A stretch of 40,906 nt of DNA. Origin: Aquificales bacterium (GTDB lineage: Bacteria > Aquificota > Aquificia > Aquificales > Aquificaceae). The stretch spans positions 1 through 40,906 of the forward strand of contig JALWWX010000212.1 in the NCBI GenBank assembly GCA_027078675.1, written 5' to 3'. The notes under the pieces were generated by a model. The model was not told where the DNA came from and did not search any database. It saw only the letters and a list, made by a program, of their open reading frames with translations. Positions 15,161-24,303 of this stretch are shown one piece after another (positions within the stretch are counted from its first letter, which is position 1; each line of letters starts with the position of its first letter). Made by a program: the position numbers and the translations under genes.

Positions 15161-15622
15161 ATGAATCTTGTAGAAAGGCTTTATGAGGAACACAATGGAA
15201 TAAATGCGAAGATAGAAAGACTTTATAATGCGGTTGAAACACTTAAGGACAGCAACGTTGATATACTTAAAAAATTGTTTGAAGAACTAAAAAGAGAAAT
15301 ACTTATACATCTTAGAGAGGAAGAGGAACTCCTATTTCCTGAACTTGTTAAAAAGATGGGTACATCCGCTACATCACTGCAACTTATACTTAAGGAACAC
15401 GAAGAGATAAAAAATCTTCTCAAAGAAATAAATAATCTTATACTTGAGGGAAATAAACCCAAAATATTTTCCGCTGTTCACAGTTTAAACAACAAACTTG
15501 AGGATCATTTGAAAAAGGAAAATAACCTGCTATATTCAATAGCCCACGAATTTATAGATCCGGAAACGCTTAAAGAAAAGAGCAGGCTTGCTGTAAAGAT
15601 AAGGCAAAGTACAAATATTTAA
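15161..15622 (+). CDS. Hemerythrin-like (HHE) cation-binding protein
   Basis: 153 residues from the ATG at 15161, chosen for the AAGGA just upstream and because the first helix of the domain begins there (MNLVERLYEEHNGI). An in-frame start at 15119 would add 14 residues of unlikely sequence. A four-helix HHE pattern is visible: His in EEHNGI, His/Glu in IHLREEEELLFPEL, His/Glu in LKEHEEI, and His/Glu in DHLKKENNLLY. Such proteins bind a diiron centre and handle oxygen, NO or iron; the exact role is not evident. It is convergent with glnE, sharing TTAA stops. Confidence 0.85.
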   Translation: MNLVERLYEEHNGINAKIERLYNAVETLKDSNVDILKKLFEELKREILIHLREEEELLFPELVKKMGTSATSLQLILKEHEEIKNLLKEINNLILEGNKPKIFSAVHSLNNKLEDHLKKENNLLYSIAHEFIDPETLKEKSRLAVKIRQSTNI

Positions 15623-18420
15623 TTGAAGAGGGAAGTAAACATCTCCCGCAAGGTTTTCATCTTTTCACCTAATAGATTTAAAAATTCTTCCTCATCTATA
15701 CCCAATGAAGATGCTATAACAGCTTTATCAGCGGGTGACATAACAGATGTGCCTCTCTCCTTTGATAGTCTTAATTTAGTTTCCACCAATCTTAAGAACA
15801 TATATATATCTTTAAGATCCTCTACAAATGAATACTTTTCCTTCAACACATCCATAGCCTTGATAATAGAAGGTTCCCTTATCTTTTCCTTCAAAACAAG
15901 GTATTGAACGATAAATTCCGCATCCATAAGTCCACCTTTTCCAGCCTTTAAATCTATGAACCCCTTCTTCCTGAAAGCATTCTCCTCAAGCTTCATTCTG
16001 ATGTCATACATCTCTTTTAGCTCAGCTCTTCCCACTGGTTTGCCGAAAAGAAAATCTTGAAGGATTGATTCAAATTCTTCGTAAAGATTTTCATCGCCTG
16101 CTATATATCTTGCCCTTGTCCAAGCGAATCTCTCCCACACACGTGCCTGATTTTTAAAGTACACCTTATAAAAATTAAGGGAAGGTGATATTTCACCCTT
16201 TGAACCCATGGGTCTCAACCTCACATCCACATCGTAAAGGTAACCTTCAGATGTATGACGTGTAATAAACCTTATTATGTTCTGGACATTAGAACTTATG
16301 TTTTCCCTATCTCCCTTATCACCCGCTACGAAAACCAAGTCAAGATCTGAACCGAAGTTAAGCTCCCTGCTACCGTACTTGCCTAAGGATAGCATTAGGG
16401 TGGGCATCTTCTCCATTTCATGAAGCCTCCAAACTTCCTCCATAACAACATCCGCAAGCAGGGTCAGGGATTCAAAAAATCTTATAAGCTTTCTGTACTC
16501 TTCCTCCGCCTTCATCAAATAAACAAGTCCTATCCTTACCTCCCATACCCTTTTAAGCCTTCTGAGAACATCCTCCGAGGAAAGACCCAAAGAAATCTTA
16601 TATTTTTCAAGTTCAGAAACTATGTCTTCCTTTGAGGGGAAATCCTGGTAGAGGGTTAGAACATCCTCAAGCAGGTCAGGGTATCTGCCTATGATTGTTG
16701 ACAGATAAGAAGATAAAGAAAACACATCCGCAAGGAAATTTATCAGGTCTTTATATTTATCCGAATTAATTATGTATTTTCCGTTATAACTTGACATCAG
16801 CTTATCAAGATTGGCAAGGGCTTCATCTGGATTAGCCTTTGAAGACAGAGCGTCAACGATAAAAGGTATCCTGTACATAAGCTTCCTTCTTTCTTCTTCA
16901 GAAAGCCTTAAACCAGGCTTGCCGTGAATGTAGGAACAGAGAAGAGTAAAGGCACGAGAAGGATTTTTAAACCCTTTCTCTCTAAGCAATCCTTCTCCTA
17001 CAACCCTATCCATACTAAGTATGGCTTCACTTAAGGGGTCGTGGTCTTCCTCCCTCTTTGCGGATAAGACACCTTTGAATATTTCAAATACACCGCTCCT
17101 GTACCTGTCCAATTTTTCTGTGAATTCCTCCTTATTAATACCCATAGCCTTTGCAATGGTTTCTATATCTTTAGCAGGAAGTCTCTGAGTCTGTATGCAT
17201 CCCAAAAGTTGAATCCTGTGTTCAAGCTTCCTCAAGAAGGTATAAGCTTCTTCCAAGAAAGCAACCTCTTCAGAGGAAAACACACCCTTCTGGTGCAGTT
17301 TCCATATAGCCCTGAAGGTGTTCCCCTCCTTTAAAAAGGGAAATCTGCCCCCTAAAAGAAGAACAAGTGTCTGAACCGCAAACTCAAGTTCCCTTATACC
17401 TCCCCTTCCCTTTTTAACATCAAAATCCTTTAATACCCTTCCCTTTGCCTCAGCATCTATCCTTGACTTTATAAACCTTATCTCCTCTATAACACTGTAA
17501 TCAACTGATTTTCTGTAAACAAATGGATCAACTACACCCTTCATAAATTTACTCCCAAGTTCCTCGTCTCCCGCCACAGGTCTTGCCCTAAGAAGGGCAA
17601 ATCTCTCCCACGTCCTGCCGTAAGATTCATAATAAAGCTCCGCCGTTCTCAGCGAAACCGCTATGGCACCCATTTTTCCAAAGGGTCTGAGGTCAAGATC
17701 AATCTTGTAAGGTACACCCTCCCTCGTATTTGTGGTTAAGAGTCTAACAACATATTCAAACACCTTTGAGAAAAACTCAGGAAGAGATAGATTGCCCGCC
17801 TTCCCCTTATCCGATGAATATATAAACATAATATCAATGTCGGAGTAATAGTTAAGCTCTTCGCTTCCGAGTTTGCCAAGGCCTATAATGGCTCCTTTAG
17901 CCTCTCTGCCCTTTTCATCTAAGGGTGTACCGTACCGTGATCTTGCCTTATCAATAGCTATCAAATATGCAAATTCAAGAAGGGCATCCGCGAGGTAGGA
18001 ATATTCCCTAAGTATATCTTCAAGAGGCATAACATTCAGTATTTCTTTTGAAAAGATCCTCATCAGTTCTCTGTGTCTGTAATAGGCAAGCTTTTCGGAA
18101 ATGATTGCATCCTCTCTGTTATCCCCGACAATCTCCTTTATCTCTCTTAGATACTCTTCTTTGCTCTTAATCCTGTACCAAAGTCTGTCTATGGTAGGCT
18201 CAAAGTCTTCAGGGTGAGACAGAAGAAATCTACTTATACACGCGGACTTATCCAGAAGATCAAGAAGTAGCATAAACCTCCTCTTGTTAAGATAAGATGA
18301 GATCCTCTCCTTATTTGGATGCTTTTCTATAAATTGGAAGAATTTTCTGCGGGTGTATTCCCAATCAATGAGTCTGTTTTTTACCTCAGGCAGTCTTAAC
18401 CATTCTTCAAATTTTTCCAT
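15619..18420 (-). CDS. glnE: Bifunctional glutamine synthetase adenylyltransferase / adenylyl-removing enzyme
   Basis: 933 residues from the ATG at 18420, which overlaps the upstream stop as TGATG; a TTG one codon earlier is less likely. Two nucleotidyltransferase domains are clear, each with the G-S-x9-D-x-D pattern: GKLGSEELNYYSDIDIMF near residue 190 and GKYGSRELNFGSDLDLVF near residue 680. Downstream RPFGKMG and RPMGSKGE are matching substrate loops. The N-terminal copy is the de-adenylylating half and the C-terminal copy the adenylylating half. The enzyme tunes glutamine synthetase to nitrogen status, signalled by PII. No glnA or glnB is in this window. Confidence 0.94.
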   Translation of the reverse strand: MEKFEEWLRLPEVKNRLIDWEYTRRKFFQFIEKHPNKERISSYLNKRRFMLLLDLLDKSACISRFLLSHPEDFEPTIDRLWYRIKSKEEYLREIKEIVGDNREDAIISEKLAYYRHRELMRIFSKEILNVMPLEDILREYSYLADALLEFAYLIAIDKARSRYGTPLDEKGREAKGAIIGLGKLGSEELNYYSDIDIMFIYSSDKGKAGNLSLPEFFSKVFEYVVRLLTTNTREGVPYKIDLDLRPFGKMGAIAVSLRTAELYYESYGRTWERFALLRARPVAGDEELGSKFMKGVVDPFVYRKSVDYSVIEEIRFIKSRIDAEAKGRVLKDFDVKKGRGGIRELEFAVQTLVLLLGGRFPFLKEGNTFRAIWKLHQKGVFSSEEVAFLEEAYTFLRKLEHRIQLLGCIQTQRLPAKDIETIAKAMGINKEEFTEKLDRYRSGVFEIFKGVLSAKREEDHDPLSEAILSMDRVVGEGLLREKGFKNPSRAFTLLCSYIHGKPGLRLSEEERRKLMYRIPFIVDALSSKANPDEALANLDKLMSSYNGKYIINSDKYKDLINFLADVFSLSSYLSTIIGRYPDLLEDVLTLYQDFPSKEDIVSELEKYKISLGLSSEDVLRRLKRVWEVRIGLVYLMKAEEEYRKLIRFFESLTLLADVVMEEVWRLHEMEKMPTLMLSLGKYGSRELNFGSDLDLVFVAGDKGDRENISSNVQNIIRFITRHTSEGYLYDVDVRLRPMGSKGEISPSLNFYKVYFKNQARVWERFAWTRARYIAGDENLYEEFESILQDFLFGKPVGRAELKEMYDIRMKLEENAFRKKGFIDLKAGKGGLMDAEFIVQYLVLKEKIREPSIIKAMDVLKEKYSFVEDLKDIYMFLRLVETKLRLSKERGTSVMSPADKAVIASSLGIDEEEFLNLLGEKMKTLREMFTSLFN

Positions 18421-19451
18421 CAACTTACCTTCAATACGATCTTCCCGAAATGCTTTGACTCCTCAAGATACTTATGTGCATGTCTTACATCTCTGAGATC
18501 AAATATTCTATCAATAACTGGTTTAAACTTACCCGCGGAGAACAATTCGGTTATTGTAAAAAGATCCGATCTTCTGCCCATATAAACACCCTTTAAACTT
18601 ATCTGCCTCACAAAAGCATACCTTAAGCTGAACTCTCCCCTATCTCCTGTTGTGGTTCCGAGAAAGGAAAGAACCCCACCCTTCCTGATGATTGATACAC
18701 TCCTGTCAAAGGTCTTTTCACCTACATGATCAACAACAACATCCACTCCATCTGGGAAAAGGGACAAAACCTCCTTTACAACATCCTGAGTGTAATGATT
18801 AAAAACATAATCAGCCCCTATTTCTTTACATTTGTTCATCTTTTCCTCAGTACCTGCGGTTGTTATAACGGTAGCACCCAAAAGTTTACCTATCTGTATG
18901 GAAGCCACACCTATGCCAGAGGATCCCGCCCATACGAATAATGTTTGTCCCGCCTTCAATCCTCCCTTTGTAACTACTGCATTCCACGAGGTTAAGAATG
19001 TAAGGGGATAGCTTGAAGCCTCCTCAAAGGAAAGGTTTGAAGGCTTTTTTATTATATTTCTTGCAGGCACACTTATAAATTCCGCATATCCGCCCTTACT
19101 TCTCAAACCGATAATATCATAGGATTTGCAAAGATTATCATCACCCTTTTGACACTCATAACACCTTCCGCAAGACAGGGAAGGGATAATAATAACCTCC
19201 TCCCCTTCCTGTATTCCCTCAACTCCCTCTCCTACCTTTTCTACAATACCGCTTATATCCGAGCCGAGGATGTGCGGAAGCTCTGGTTTTATGCTTAAAG
19301 CACCCATCCTCACCCAAAGGTCAAGGTGATTAAGGGCAACCGCTTTTACCCTTACGAGTACATACCCAGGCTTTAAAGATGGTTCCTTTATATCCTCCCT
19401 GTACTCAAGCTTTTCCGTCCCTCCGAAGCCTGTCAGTATAATACCTTTCAT
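18420..19451 (-). CDS. Zinc-type medium-chain dehydrogenase/reductase (quinone-oxidoreductase-like)
   Basis: 343 residues, normal for MDR enzymes. GroES-like domain at ~25-135, with the structural zinc lobe CGRCYECQKGDDNLC (four Cys). The NAD(P) Rossmann domain starts at WAGSSGIGVASIQIGKLLGA. The catalytic-zinc Cys near position 40 is replaced (ALNHLDLW has Asn where Cys is usual), so it resembles quinone-oxidoreductase or crotonyl-CoA-reductase-like members rather than alcohol dehydrogenases. Substrate is unknown. It is coupled to glnE by a TGATG overlap, with no obvious functional link. Confidence 0.82.
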   Translation of the reverse strand: MKGIILTGFGGTEKLEYREDIKEPSLKPGYVLVRVKAVALNHLDLWVRMGALSIKPELPHILGSDISGIVEKVGEGVEGIQEGEEVIIIPSLSCGRCYECQKGDDNLCKSYDIIGLRSKGGYAEFISVPARNIIKKPSNLSFEEASSYPLTFLTSWNAVVTKGGLKAGQTLFVWAGSSGIGVASIQIGKLLGATVITTAGTEEKMNKCKEIGADYVFNHYTQDVVKEVLSLFPDGVDVVVDHVGEKTFDRSVSIIRKGGVLSFLGTTTGDRGEFSLRYAFVRQISLKGVYMGRRSDLFTITELFSAGKFKPVIDRIFDLRDVRHAHKYLEESKHFGKIVLKVS

Positions 19452-19458
19452 AATTCCC

Positions 19459-19465
19459 TATAATA
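19459..19465. promoter_or_regulatory. Overlapping divergent -10 boxes between the MDR gene and der
   Basis: In a 22-bp gap, TATAAT (plus, 19459-19464) lies 9 bp before the der ATG, and TATTAT (minus, 19460-19465) lies 8 bp before the MDR ATG. No ribosome site is seen in either direction. The -35 elements would lie inside the opposite coding region. Confidence 0.45.
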
Positions 19466-19473
19466 CAATAAAC

Positions 19474-20775
19474 ATGGAATCAAACAGGGTAGTTATAGTA
19501 GGAAAACCCAATGTGGGGAAATCAACCCTTTTTAATAAAATCTCTGGGAAAAGGAAAAGTATAGTACACAACCTTCCCGGAGTTACAAGGGATGTTATAG
19601 AGGAAGAGGCGGAATGGAAAAACAAGAGATTCATCGTAGTAGATACGGGAGGTATAGTACCAGAAGAAAAAGATTGGTTTCTGCAAAAGATAAGGGAAAA
19701 GGTTATTAAAGAACTTGACAGGGCTGGAGTAATACTTTTTATGGTTGACGGAAGGGAGGGAATAACTTCCACAGATGAGGAGATTTCAAAATTGCTTCAA
19801 AGATACAGGGAGAAGGTAATACTTGTTGTAAATAAGATAGACCGCGATCCTGACTATAAAGTATTGTCAGAGTACTACAGACTTGGGTTTGAACCCCTCA
19901 TACCTATTTCCGCCCAGCACGGTAAGGGTGTTGCGGAACTGCTGGATATAATAACGGGGAGGATAGGAACAGAAAAAAGTGAAGAAAAGGAATATATAAA
20001 GATGTCCTTCGTAGGAAGACCTAACACGGGTAAGTCCTCCCTGATTAATGCACTTCTTAAAGAAGAAAGGGTTATCGTATCACCGGAAGCGGGTACAACG
20101 AGGGATGCGGTAGATATACCCTTTAATTGGAAGGATAAGGATTTTATACTCGTTGATACCGCAGGAATAAGAAGACCCTCAAGGGTTGAGTACGGCGTTG
20201 AATTTTTTGCAGTAGGCAGAGCCATTGATTCTATAGAAAAGTCAGATATAATATGCCTCGTCATAGACTGTACAGAAGGTGTAACTAAGCAAGACAAAAG
20301 GCTTGCAGGACTTATAGAAAGAAGAAAGAAAGGGCTTATAATAGTTGTAAATAAAAAGGATCTTTGCAACGGCTCCTATGAAGAACTTACAAAATATATA
20401 AGAAAAGAACTTTTCTTTGTTGAATATGCTCCCATTGTGTATGTGAGCGCTCTAAAAGGTGAAAATGTGGAAAATATACTTACCAGCGCTGTGGAAGTTT
20501 ACAATGATTTTACAAAAAAGCTTAAAACATCTGCGGTAAACAATGCCATAAGAAAAATACTGAGAGAAAAGAAGCCTCCCATGTATAAAAATAAGGAGGT
20601 TAAAGTATTCTTTGCCTTCCAAAAGGCAGTAAAACCACCCACCTTTGTGCTTATAACAAATTACAGGGAAGGATGGAAGCAGAACTACCTTAAATTCTTT
20701 GAACGAAAATTTCGGGAGTACACAAAAATTTTAAACTCTCCATTAAAATTTATAATTGAAGAAAGAAGAAGTTAA
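19474..20775 (+). CDS. der: Ribosome-assembly GTPase Der (EngA)
   Basis: 433 residues, normal length. Two tandem GTPase domains: the first with [13 protein letters not shown] and NKID; the second with [16 protein letters not shown] and NKKD. A C-terminal KH-like domain (from about residue 350; [17 protein letters not shown]) follows. Der is essential for 50S ribosomal subunit maturation. The stop shares TTAA with the convergent pstB stop. Confidence 0.96.
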   Translation: MESNRVVIVGKPNVGKSTLFNKISGKRKSIVHNLPGVTRDVIEEEAEWKNKRFIVVDTGGIVPEEKDWFLQKIREKVIKELDRAGVILFMVDGREGITSTDEEISKLLQRYREKVILVVNKIDRDPDYKVLSEYYRLGFEPLIPISAQHGKGVAELLDIITGRIGTEKSEEKEYIKMSFVGRPNTGKSSLINALLKEERVIVSPEAGTTRDAVDIPFNWKDKDFILVDTAGIRRPSRVEYGVEFFAVGRAIDSIEKSDIICLVIDCTEGVTKQDKRLAGLIERRKKGLIIVVNKKDLCNGSYEELTKYIRKELFFVEYAPIVYVSALKGENVENILTSAVEVYNDFTKKLKTSAVNNAIRKILREKKPPMYKNKEVKVFFAFQKAVKPPTFVLITNYREGWKQNYLKFFERKFREYTKILNSPLKFIIEERRS

Positions 20776-21587
20776 CCGAATCTGCCAGTTATGTAATCCT
20801 CTGTAAGTTTATTTTCAGGTTTCGTAAATATCTTCTCCGTTGAACCGAACTCTATAAGCTCGCCCATATACATAAAACTTGTGTAGTCGGAAACCCTTGC
20901 AGCCTGTTGCATATTATGGGTTACTATAATGATGGTCACCCTCTTTTTCAACTCAACAACAAGTTCTTCTATCTTTGCGGTAGATATGGGATCAAGGGCG
21001 GATGTAGGCTCGTCAAAAAGCAATACTTCCGGTTCTGGAGCAATTGCCCTTGCTATACACAGCCTCTGCTGTTGCCCTCCAGACAGGGAATAGGCATTAT
21101 CGTTCAACCTGTCCTTTACCTCGTCCCACAAGGCGGAAGCTTCCAAGGCATCCTTTACCTTTTCATATATAACATCCTTGTCTTTTATACCTTTAAGTCT
21201 GAGGCCGTAGGCCACATTTTCAAATATGCTCTTGGGAAAGGGATTGGGCTTCTGGAAAACCATACCTATCCTCATCCTTATCCTTATAGGATCTATATTT
21301 TTACCTATGATGTTTATGCCGTCTGGATAAAGAATGATCTCGCCCTCATACCTGTTGCCCGGATAGAGATCATGCATCCTGTTAAAACACCTTAGCAATG
21401 TAGTTTTACCGCAACCGGAAGGTCCTATAATTGCTGTAATCTTCTTCTCATGAATATCCATACTTATATCCTTCAACACATGATTGGTGCCGTAATAGAA
21501 ATTCAGATTCCTGACACTTATCTTTATACCCTTATTTTCTACAGGAGCTTCCGCTTCCTTCTTCTTTATAAAATTCTTCAAAGCCAT
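20772..21587 (-). CDS. pstB: Phosphate ABC transporter ATPase PstB
   Basis: 271 residues. Walker [10 protein letters not shown], the PstB-specific [12 protein letters not shown]-loop [12 protein letters not shown], signature [14 protein letters not shown], Walker [14 protein letters not shown] and H-loop VTHNMQQA. These are diagnostic of PstB, the energising subunit of the high-affinity phosphate importer. pstS, pstC, pstA and phoU are not in this window. The gene sits 13 bp behind the DUF420 oxidase-assembly gene at the end of the heme A/oxidase assembly run, an unusual location. A short disordered N-terminal extension (~20 residues) precedes the domain. Confidence 0.93.
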   Translation of the reverse strand: MALKNFIKKKEAEAPVENKGIKISVRNLNFYYGTNHVLKDISMDIHEKKITAIIGPSGCGKTTLLRCFNRMHDLYPGNRYEGEIILYPDGINIIGKNIDPIRIRMRIGMVFQKPNPFPKSIFENVAYGLRLKGIKDKDVIYEKVKDALEASALWDEVKDRLNDNAYSLSGGQQQRLCIARAIAPEPEVLLFDEPTSALDPISTAKIEELVVELKKRVTIIIVTHNMQQAARVSDYTSFMYMGELIEFGSTEKIFTKPENKLTEDYITGRFG

Positions 21588-21600
21588 TTTATAAAGCTCC

Positions 21601-22005
21601 CTATGTTATCAGATTGAACAGATAAATTAGCCATCCGGTAACTGCAACATATATCCATACAAGTGCTGTCACGGGTGCAATTTTTTTGTGTTTTTCAAAA
21701 TTTTCCTTAAAGGCGTACCTTACAGTAACTACAGCGAGAGGGAAGTTAATTATTGCAAGAATAGTGTGTGACCATAAAATAAAAGAGAACAACCCTTTCA
21801 TCGGACCTTCATAGGGCTTTGTAGGTATTATCATGGTTCTTATAAGGTAAAGCACAACAAATATTATTGCAAATATACATGCGCTTATCATTGCCCTATG
21901 ATGCCATTGTTTTTTCCTGAGGAGAATAAATATGATGCCCGCAATTATAGATAAACCACTTATAGCTATGGTTATTAAACTGAGATATATAAGTATTTCT
22001 TTCAT
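21601..22005 (-). CDS. ctaM: DUF420 membrane protein, CtaM-like oxidase assembly factor
   Basis: 134 residues, four predicted membrane segments (~5-28, 41-61, 76-96, 110-131). Conserved polar positions match DUF420: WHHRAMISA between segments 1 and 2, LWSHTILA in segment 3 and FEKHKKIAP before segment 4. The Staphylococcus DUF420 protein CtaM is required for heme A oxidase assembly, and here the gene follows ctaA and ctaB, which supports the same role. The exact step (copper delivery or heme insertion) is not known. Assignment to the family is by motif recognition. Confidence 0.8.
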   Translation of the reverse strand: MKEILIYLSLITIAISGLSIIAGIIFILLRKKQWHHRAMISACIFAIIFVVLYLIRTMIIPTKPYEGPMKGLFSFILWSHTILAIINFPLAVVTVRYAFKENFEKHKKIAPVTALVWIYVAVTGWLIYLFNLIT

Positions 22006-22020
22006 CCGCTTAATTATAAC

Positions 22021-22140
22021 TTATTCTCCTGAAAAATTCCTAAGAACAAATGATACAAGGAAAGTAACGAAAAAAGATATAAGAACAAACAAGACAATAG
22101 CCACAGCTATTGCTATGGCAACATCATCCCGCTTTTTCAT
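22021..22140 (-). CDS. 39-aa single-pass membrane microprotein
   Basis: ATG at 22140, TAA at 22021-22023. The peptide starts MKKRDDVAIAIAVAIV, runs through a strongly hydrophobic helix of ~24 residues (about 8-32) and ends LRNFSGE. The N-terminus carries KKR and DD. It overlaps the 3' end of the oxidase-like gene by 17 bp and lies 15 bp before ctaM in the same direction, so it is well placed to be translated from the operon. Its size and topology resemble accessory subunits of heme-copper oxidases (CcoQ, subunit IIa), but no homology is claimed. A chance ORF is possible, although the hydrophobicity and placement argue against it. Confidence 0.6.
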   Translation of the reverse strand: MKKRDDVAIAIAVAIVLFVLISFFVTFLVSFVLRNFSGE

Positions 22141-23422
22141 TTACACCTACCCTCTCCCGCGATATAAGAGAACTCAGCATATAAACAACAAACATTATAC
22201 CTCCCAAAACAGCCAGTATAGTACCTATACCCATCATGGTCAATGATATTATAACGGACGGATCATCTGTAAAATCAACACCGTATGTCTTACGCGGAGC
22301 ACCGCCCTTACCCGCCCAGTAAAGGCTCAGTACAAAAAGTATCATGCCTATACCATAAAAATAGGGCTGTATTTTAGGAATTTTACCTATAACCCTTCTA
22401 TAACCGTATTCCTTTAAAAGGTTATAGGATATAGCCATGAGGGCTATGGTTATACTTGTAACCGCTCCGTGATAGTGGGCGGGTACTCTAAGATCATTGC
22501 TAAGACCTAAGTATGCTATCAGAATGCCAAGGTAATAAAGGGAGAAGGAAAAAATAAGTGAAACGGAAAAGACACTAAGGGAAGGTTTGAAGTTTATGAG
22601 TACACTCAGGGTATGTATAAATATAGGAACACCCAAACCTATAGCGTAAGATATCTCCGCCCATAGTTTTGCATCTTTACTTATGGGATCTTCAAAAACA
22701 AAGAGCAGAGAGAAAGTTATTAACGAAAAAATGATAAATACAGTATTTATGTATCTCAAAACATTTAACTCCACCCTTTTACCTTCCAATGAGATCAAAT
22801 AATACCAAGCCATAAGGAGTAGAGAACCGTTCAAAAATTGTTGGATATGCCCAGGGATCCAGAAAAACCTTTCAAAATAAAGAAGGGGTTCCGAAGGAGA
22901 ACCTGCCTTAAAGAAGGAGAAAATGTAAGAAACTATCATAAAAAGGGATATAAAAATACCGGCGGATGCGCAGTTAATTAGTGGGTCAGAACTAAATACA
23001 CCCCTTAAAGCCTTAGATAAATAAAGAAAAGTTTTAAATGAGAAGGAAAGAATAAATAACCCTATACCCAAGAAAAATAAAGGATGAACTATAACGGGAA
23101 CATAATTGTTGGGAATTGGTTCACCCAAGGCAAAAAAGCAAGACAGAGCTATAAAAACATATCCGAGATATGCCATAAAAAGGAGTACTTTTTCGTATAT
23201 AACTTCTCCGAAAAGTTTTGTCCACAACAGAAGAGTAAAAGACATAAGCCACATAACTATGGCAAGATCTACATGACCCACAAGGGCGTGATAAAAATAA
23301 TCCTCGGGGAATATACTGTGACCAAAAGGGGTTCTGCTCATAGCAACAAGAAAGGCGAAAAATCCCCCTGTCCCTATGGAAATTATGGAAAGGATAAACC
23401 AGTATCTTTCCATACCGCTCAT
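22124..23422 (-). CDS. Heme-copper oxidase subunit I-like protein lacking the CuB histidine pair
   Basis: 432 residues with 12 predicted membrane helices, the oxidase subunit I fold. His50 (VGHVDLAIVMW, helix 2), His192 (WIPGHIQQFLN, helix 6) and His316/His318 (VPAHYHGAV, helix 10) align by position with the low-spin heme ligand, one CuB ligand and the two heme ligands of true oxidases. The adjacent HH pair that binds CuB (helix 7) and the cross-linked Tyr after GH in helix 6 are missing; His270 in helix 8 is isolated. It is therefore unlikely to reduce oxygen as canonical enzymes do. It lies between ctaB and ctaM, so an assembly, heme-handling or sensing role is possible. Coupled to ctaB by ATGA. 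Database names such as cbb3-like subunit I would be misleading. Confidence 0.8.
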   Translation of the reverse strand: MSGMERYWFILSIISIGTGGFFAFLVAMSRTPFGHSIFPEDYFYHALVGHVDLAIVMWLMSFTLLLWTKLFGEVIYEKVLLFMAYLGYVFIALSCFFALGEPIPNNYVPVIVHPLFFLGIGLFILSFSFKTFLYLSKALRGVFSSDPLINCASAGIFISLFMIVSYIFSFFKAGSPSEPLLYFERFFWIPGHIQQFLNGSLLLMAWYYLISLEGKRVELNVLRYINTVFIIFSLITFSLLFVFEDPISKDAKLWAEISYAIGLGVPIFIHTLSVLINFKPSLSVFSVSLIFSFSLYYLGILIAYLGLSNDLRVPAHYHGAVTSITIALMAISYNLLKEYGYRRVIGKIPKIQPYFYGIGMILFVLSLYWAGKGGAPRKTYGVDFTDDPSVIISLTMMGIGTILAVLGGIMFVVYMLSSLISRERVGVNEKAG

Positions 23423-24303
23423 TGCCTTACCATATCAATGACCATCAAGGTAAATATGCTTGCAAGGTAAAAGATGGAGTAGAAAAACAGCTTCATATCC
23501 ACCTCTTTTCTTGAAAGGACAAATTTTATTGTCATCGCTATATAGATGATGTTCAAAACTATGGCACCGTATAAGTAAATGGTGCCAGCCATATTCATAT
23601 AATAGGGAAGGAGTGTTACGGGAAGCAGGAGCAGTGTATAAAACAAAGTTCTAAGCTTCGTTTCCCTAACTCCCCTTGATACGGGAAGGGTGGCAACACC
23701 CGCCCTTCTGTAATCTTCCTTATACTTAAGGGCAAGCACCCAAAAGTGGGGCGGTTGCCATATAAACATTATCAAAAAGAGGACGAGTGCCTCAAGGTTT
23801 ATATTACCGGATACAGCTGTGTATCCTATAACAGGGGGTAATGCTCCCGTTATACCGCCTATCTCAGTTGCGTACTCTGTTCTGCGCTTTGTAACGATGG
23901 TATAGGGTACAACATATACAAAGGCAGCGAGGAAGGCAAGAAAAGCGGATATAAGGTTTACATAGTAAGATAATATGAAAAGAGATAATAAAATAAACGA
24001 AAAACCCATAAACAAAGCAATCCAAGGATTTACCGTTCCCTGGGCAGTAGGTCTTGACATCGTCCTTTCCATCAACCTATCTATATCCCTATCAATGAAG
24101 TTATTTAAAACAGCAGAACCTGCTGCAGCAAAACCAGTACCTATAAGGGTCCAGAAAACCAAAAAGGGATCTGGCAATCCCCTGTTGGCAAGGTATATAC
24201 CTGTCAAGGTAGTAACGAGGACAAGGGCTACAATACCAGGCTTTGTTAAAACAACATGATCCTTTAGCGTGTTCTTATAATACGCCACTTTATGAAGGCT
24301 CAT
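23419..24303 (-). CDS. ctaB: Protoheme IX farnesyltransferase (heme O synthase)
   Basis: 294 residues, about nine membrane segments. The prenyltransferase Asp-rich motif is NNFIDRDIDRLMERTMSRP, the second conserved region is YKEDYRRAGVATLPV, and the opening VVLTKPGIVALVLVT is typical of CtaB/CyoE. It adds a farnesyl group to heme B, forming heme O, the substrate of CtaA encoded just upstream. Overlaps both neighbours by 4 bp (ATGA), showing tight coupling. Confidence 0.96.
   Translation of the reverse strand: MSLHKVAYYKNTLKDHVVLTKPGIVALVLVTTLTGIYLANRGLPDPFLVFWTLIGTGFAAAGSAVLNNFIDRDIDRLMERTMSRPTAQGTVNPWIALFMGFSFILLSLFILSYYVNLISAFLAFLAAFVYVVPYTIVTKRRTEYATEIGGITGALPPVIGYTAVSGNINLEALVLFLIMFIWQPPHFWVLALKYKEDYRRAGVATLPVSRGVRETKLRTLFYTLLLLPVTLLPYYMNMAGTIYLYGAIVLNIIYIAMTIKFVLSRKEVDMKLFFYSIFYLASIFTLMVIDMVRQ

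Noticed and set aside
22124-23422. Calling this gene a working cbb3-type or aa3-type oxidase subunit I
   Set aside because: The CuB HH pair and the helix-6 Tyr are absent, and no CcoO/CcoP or second subunit II is nearby.
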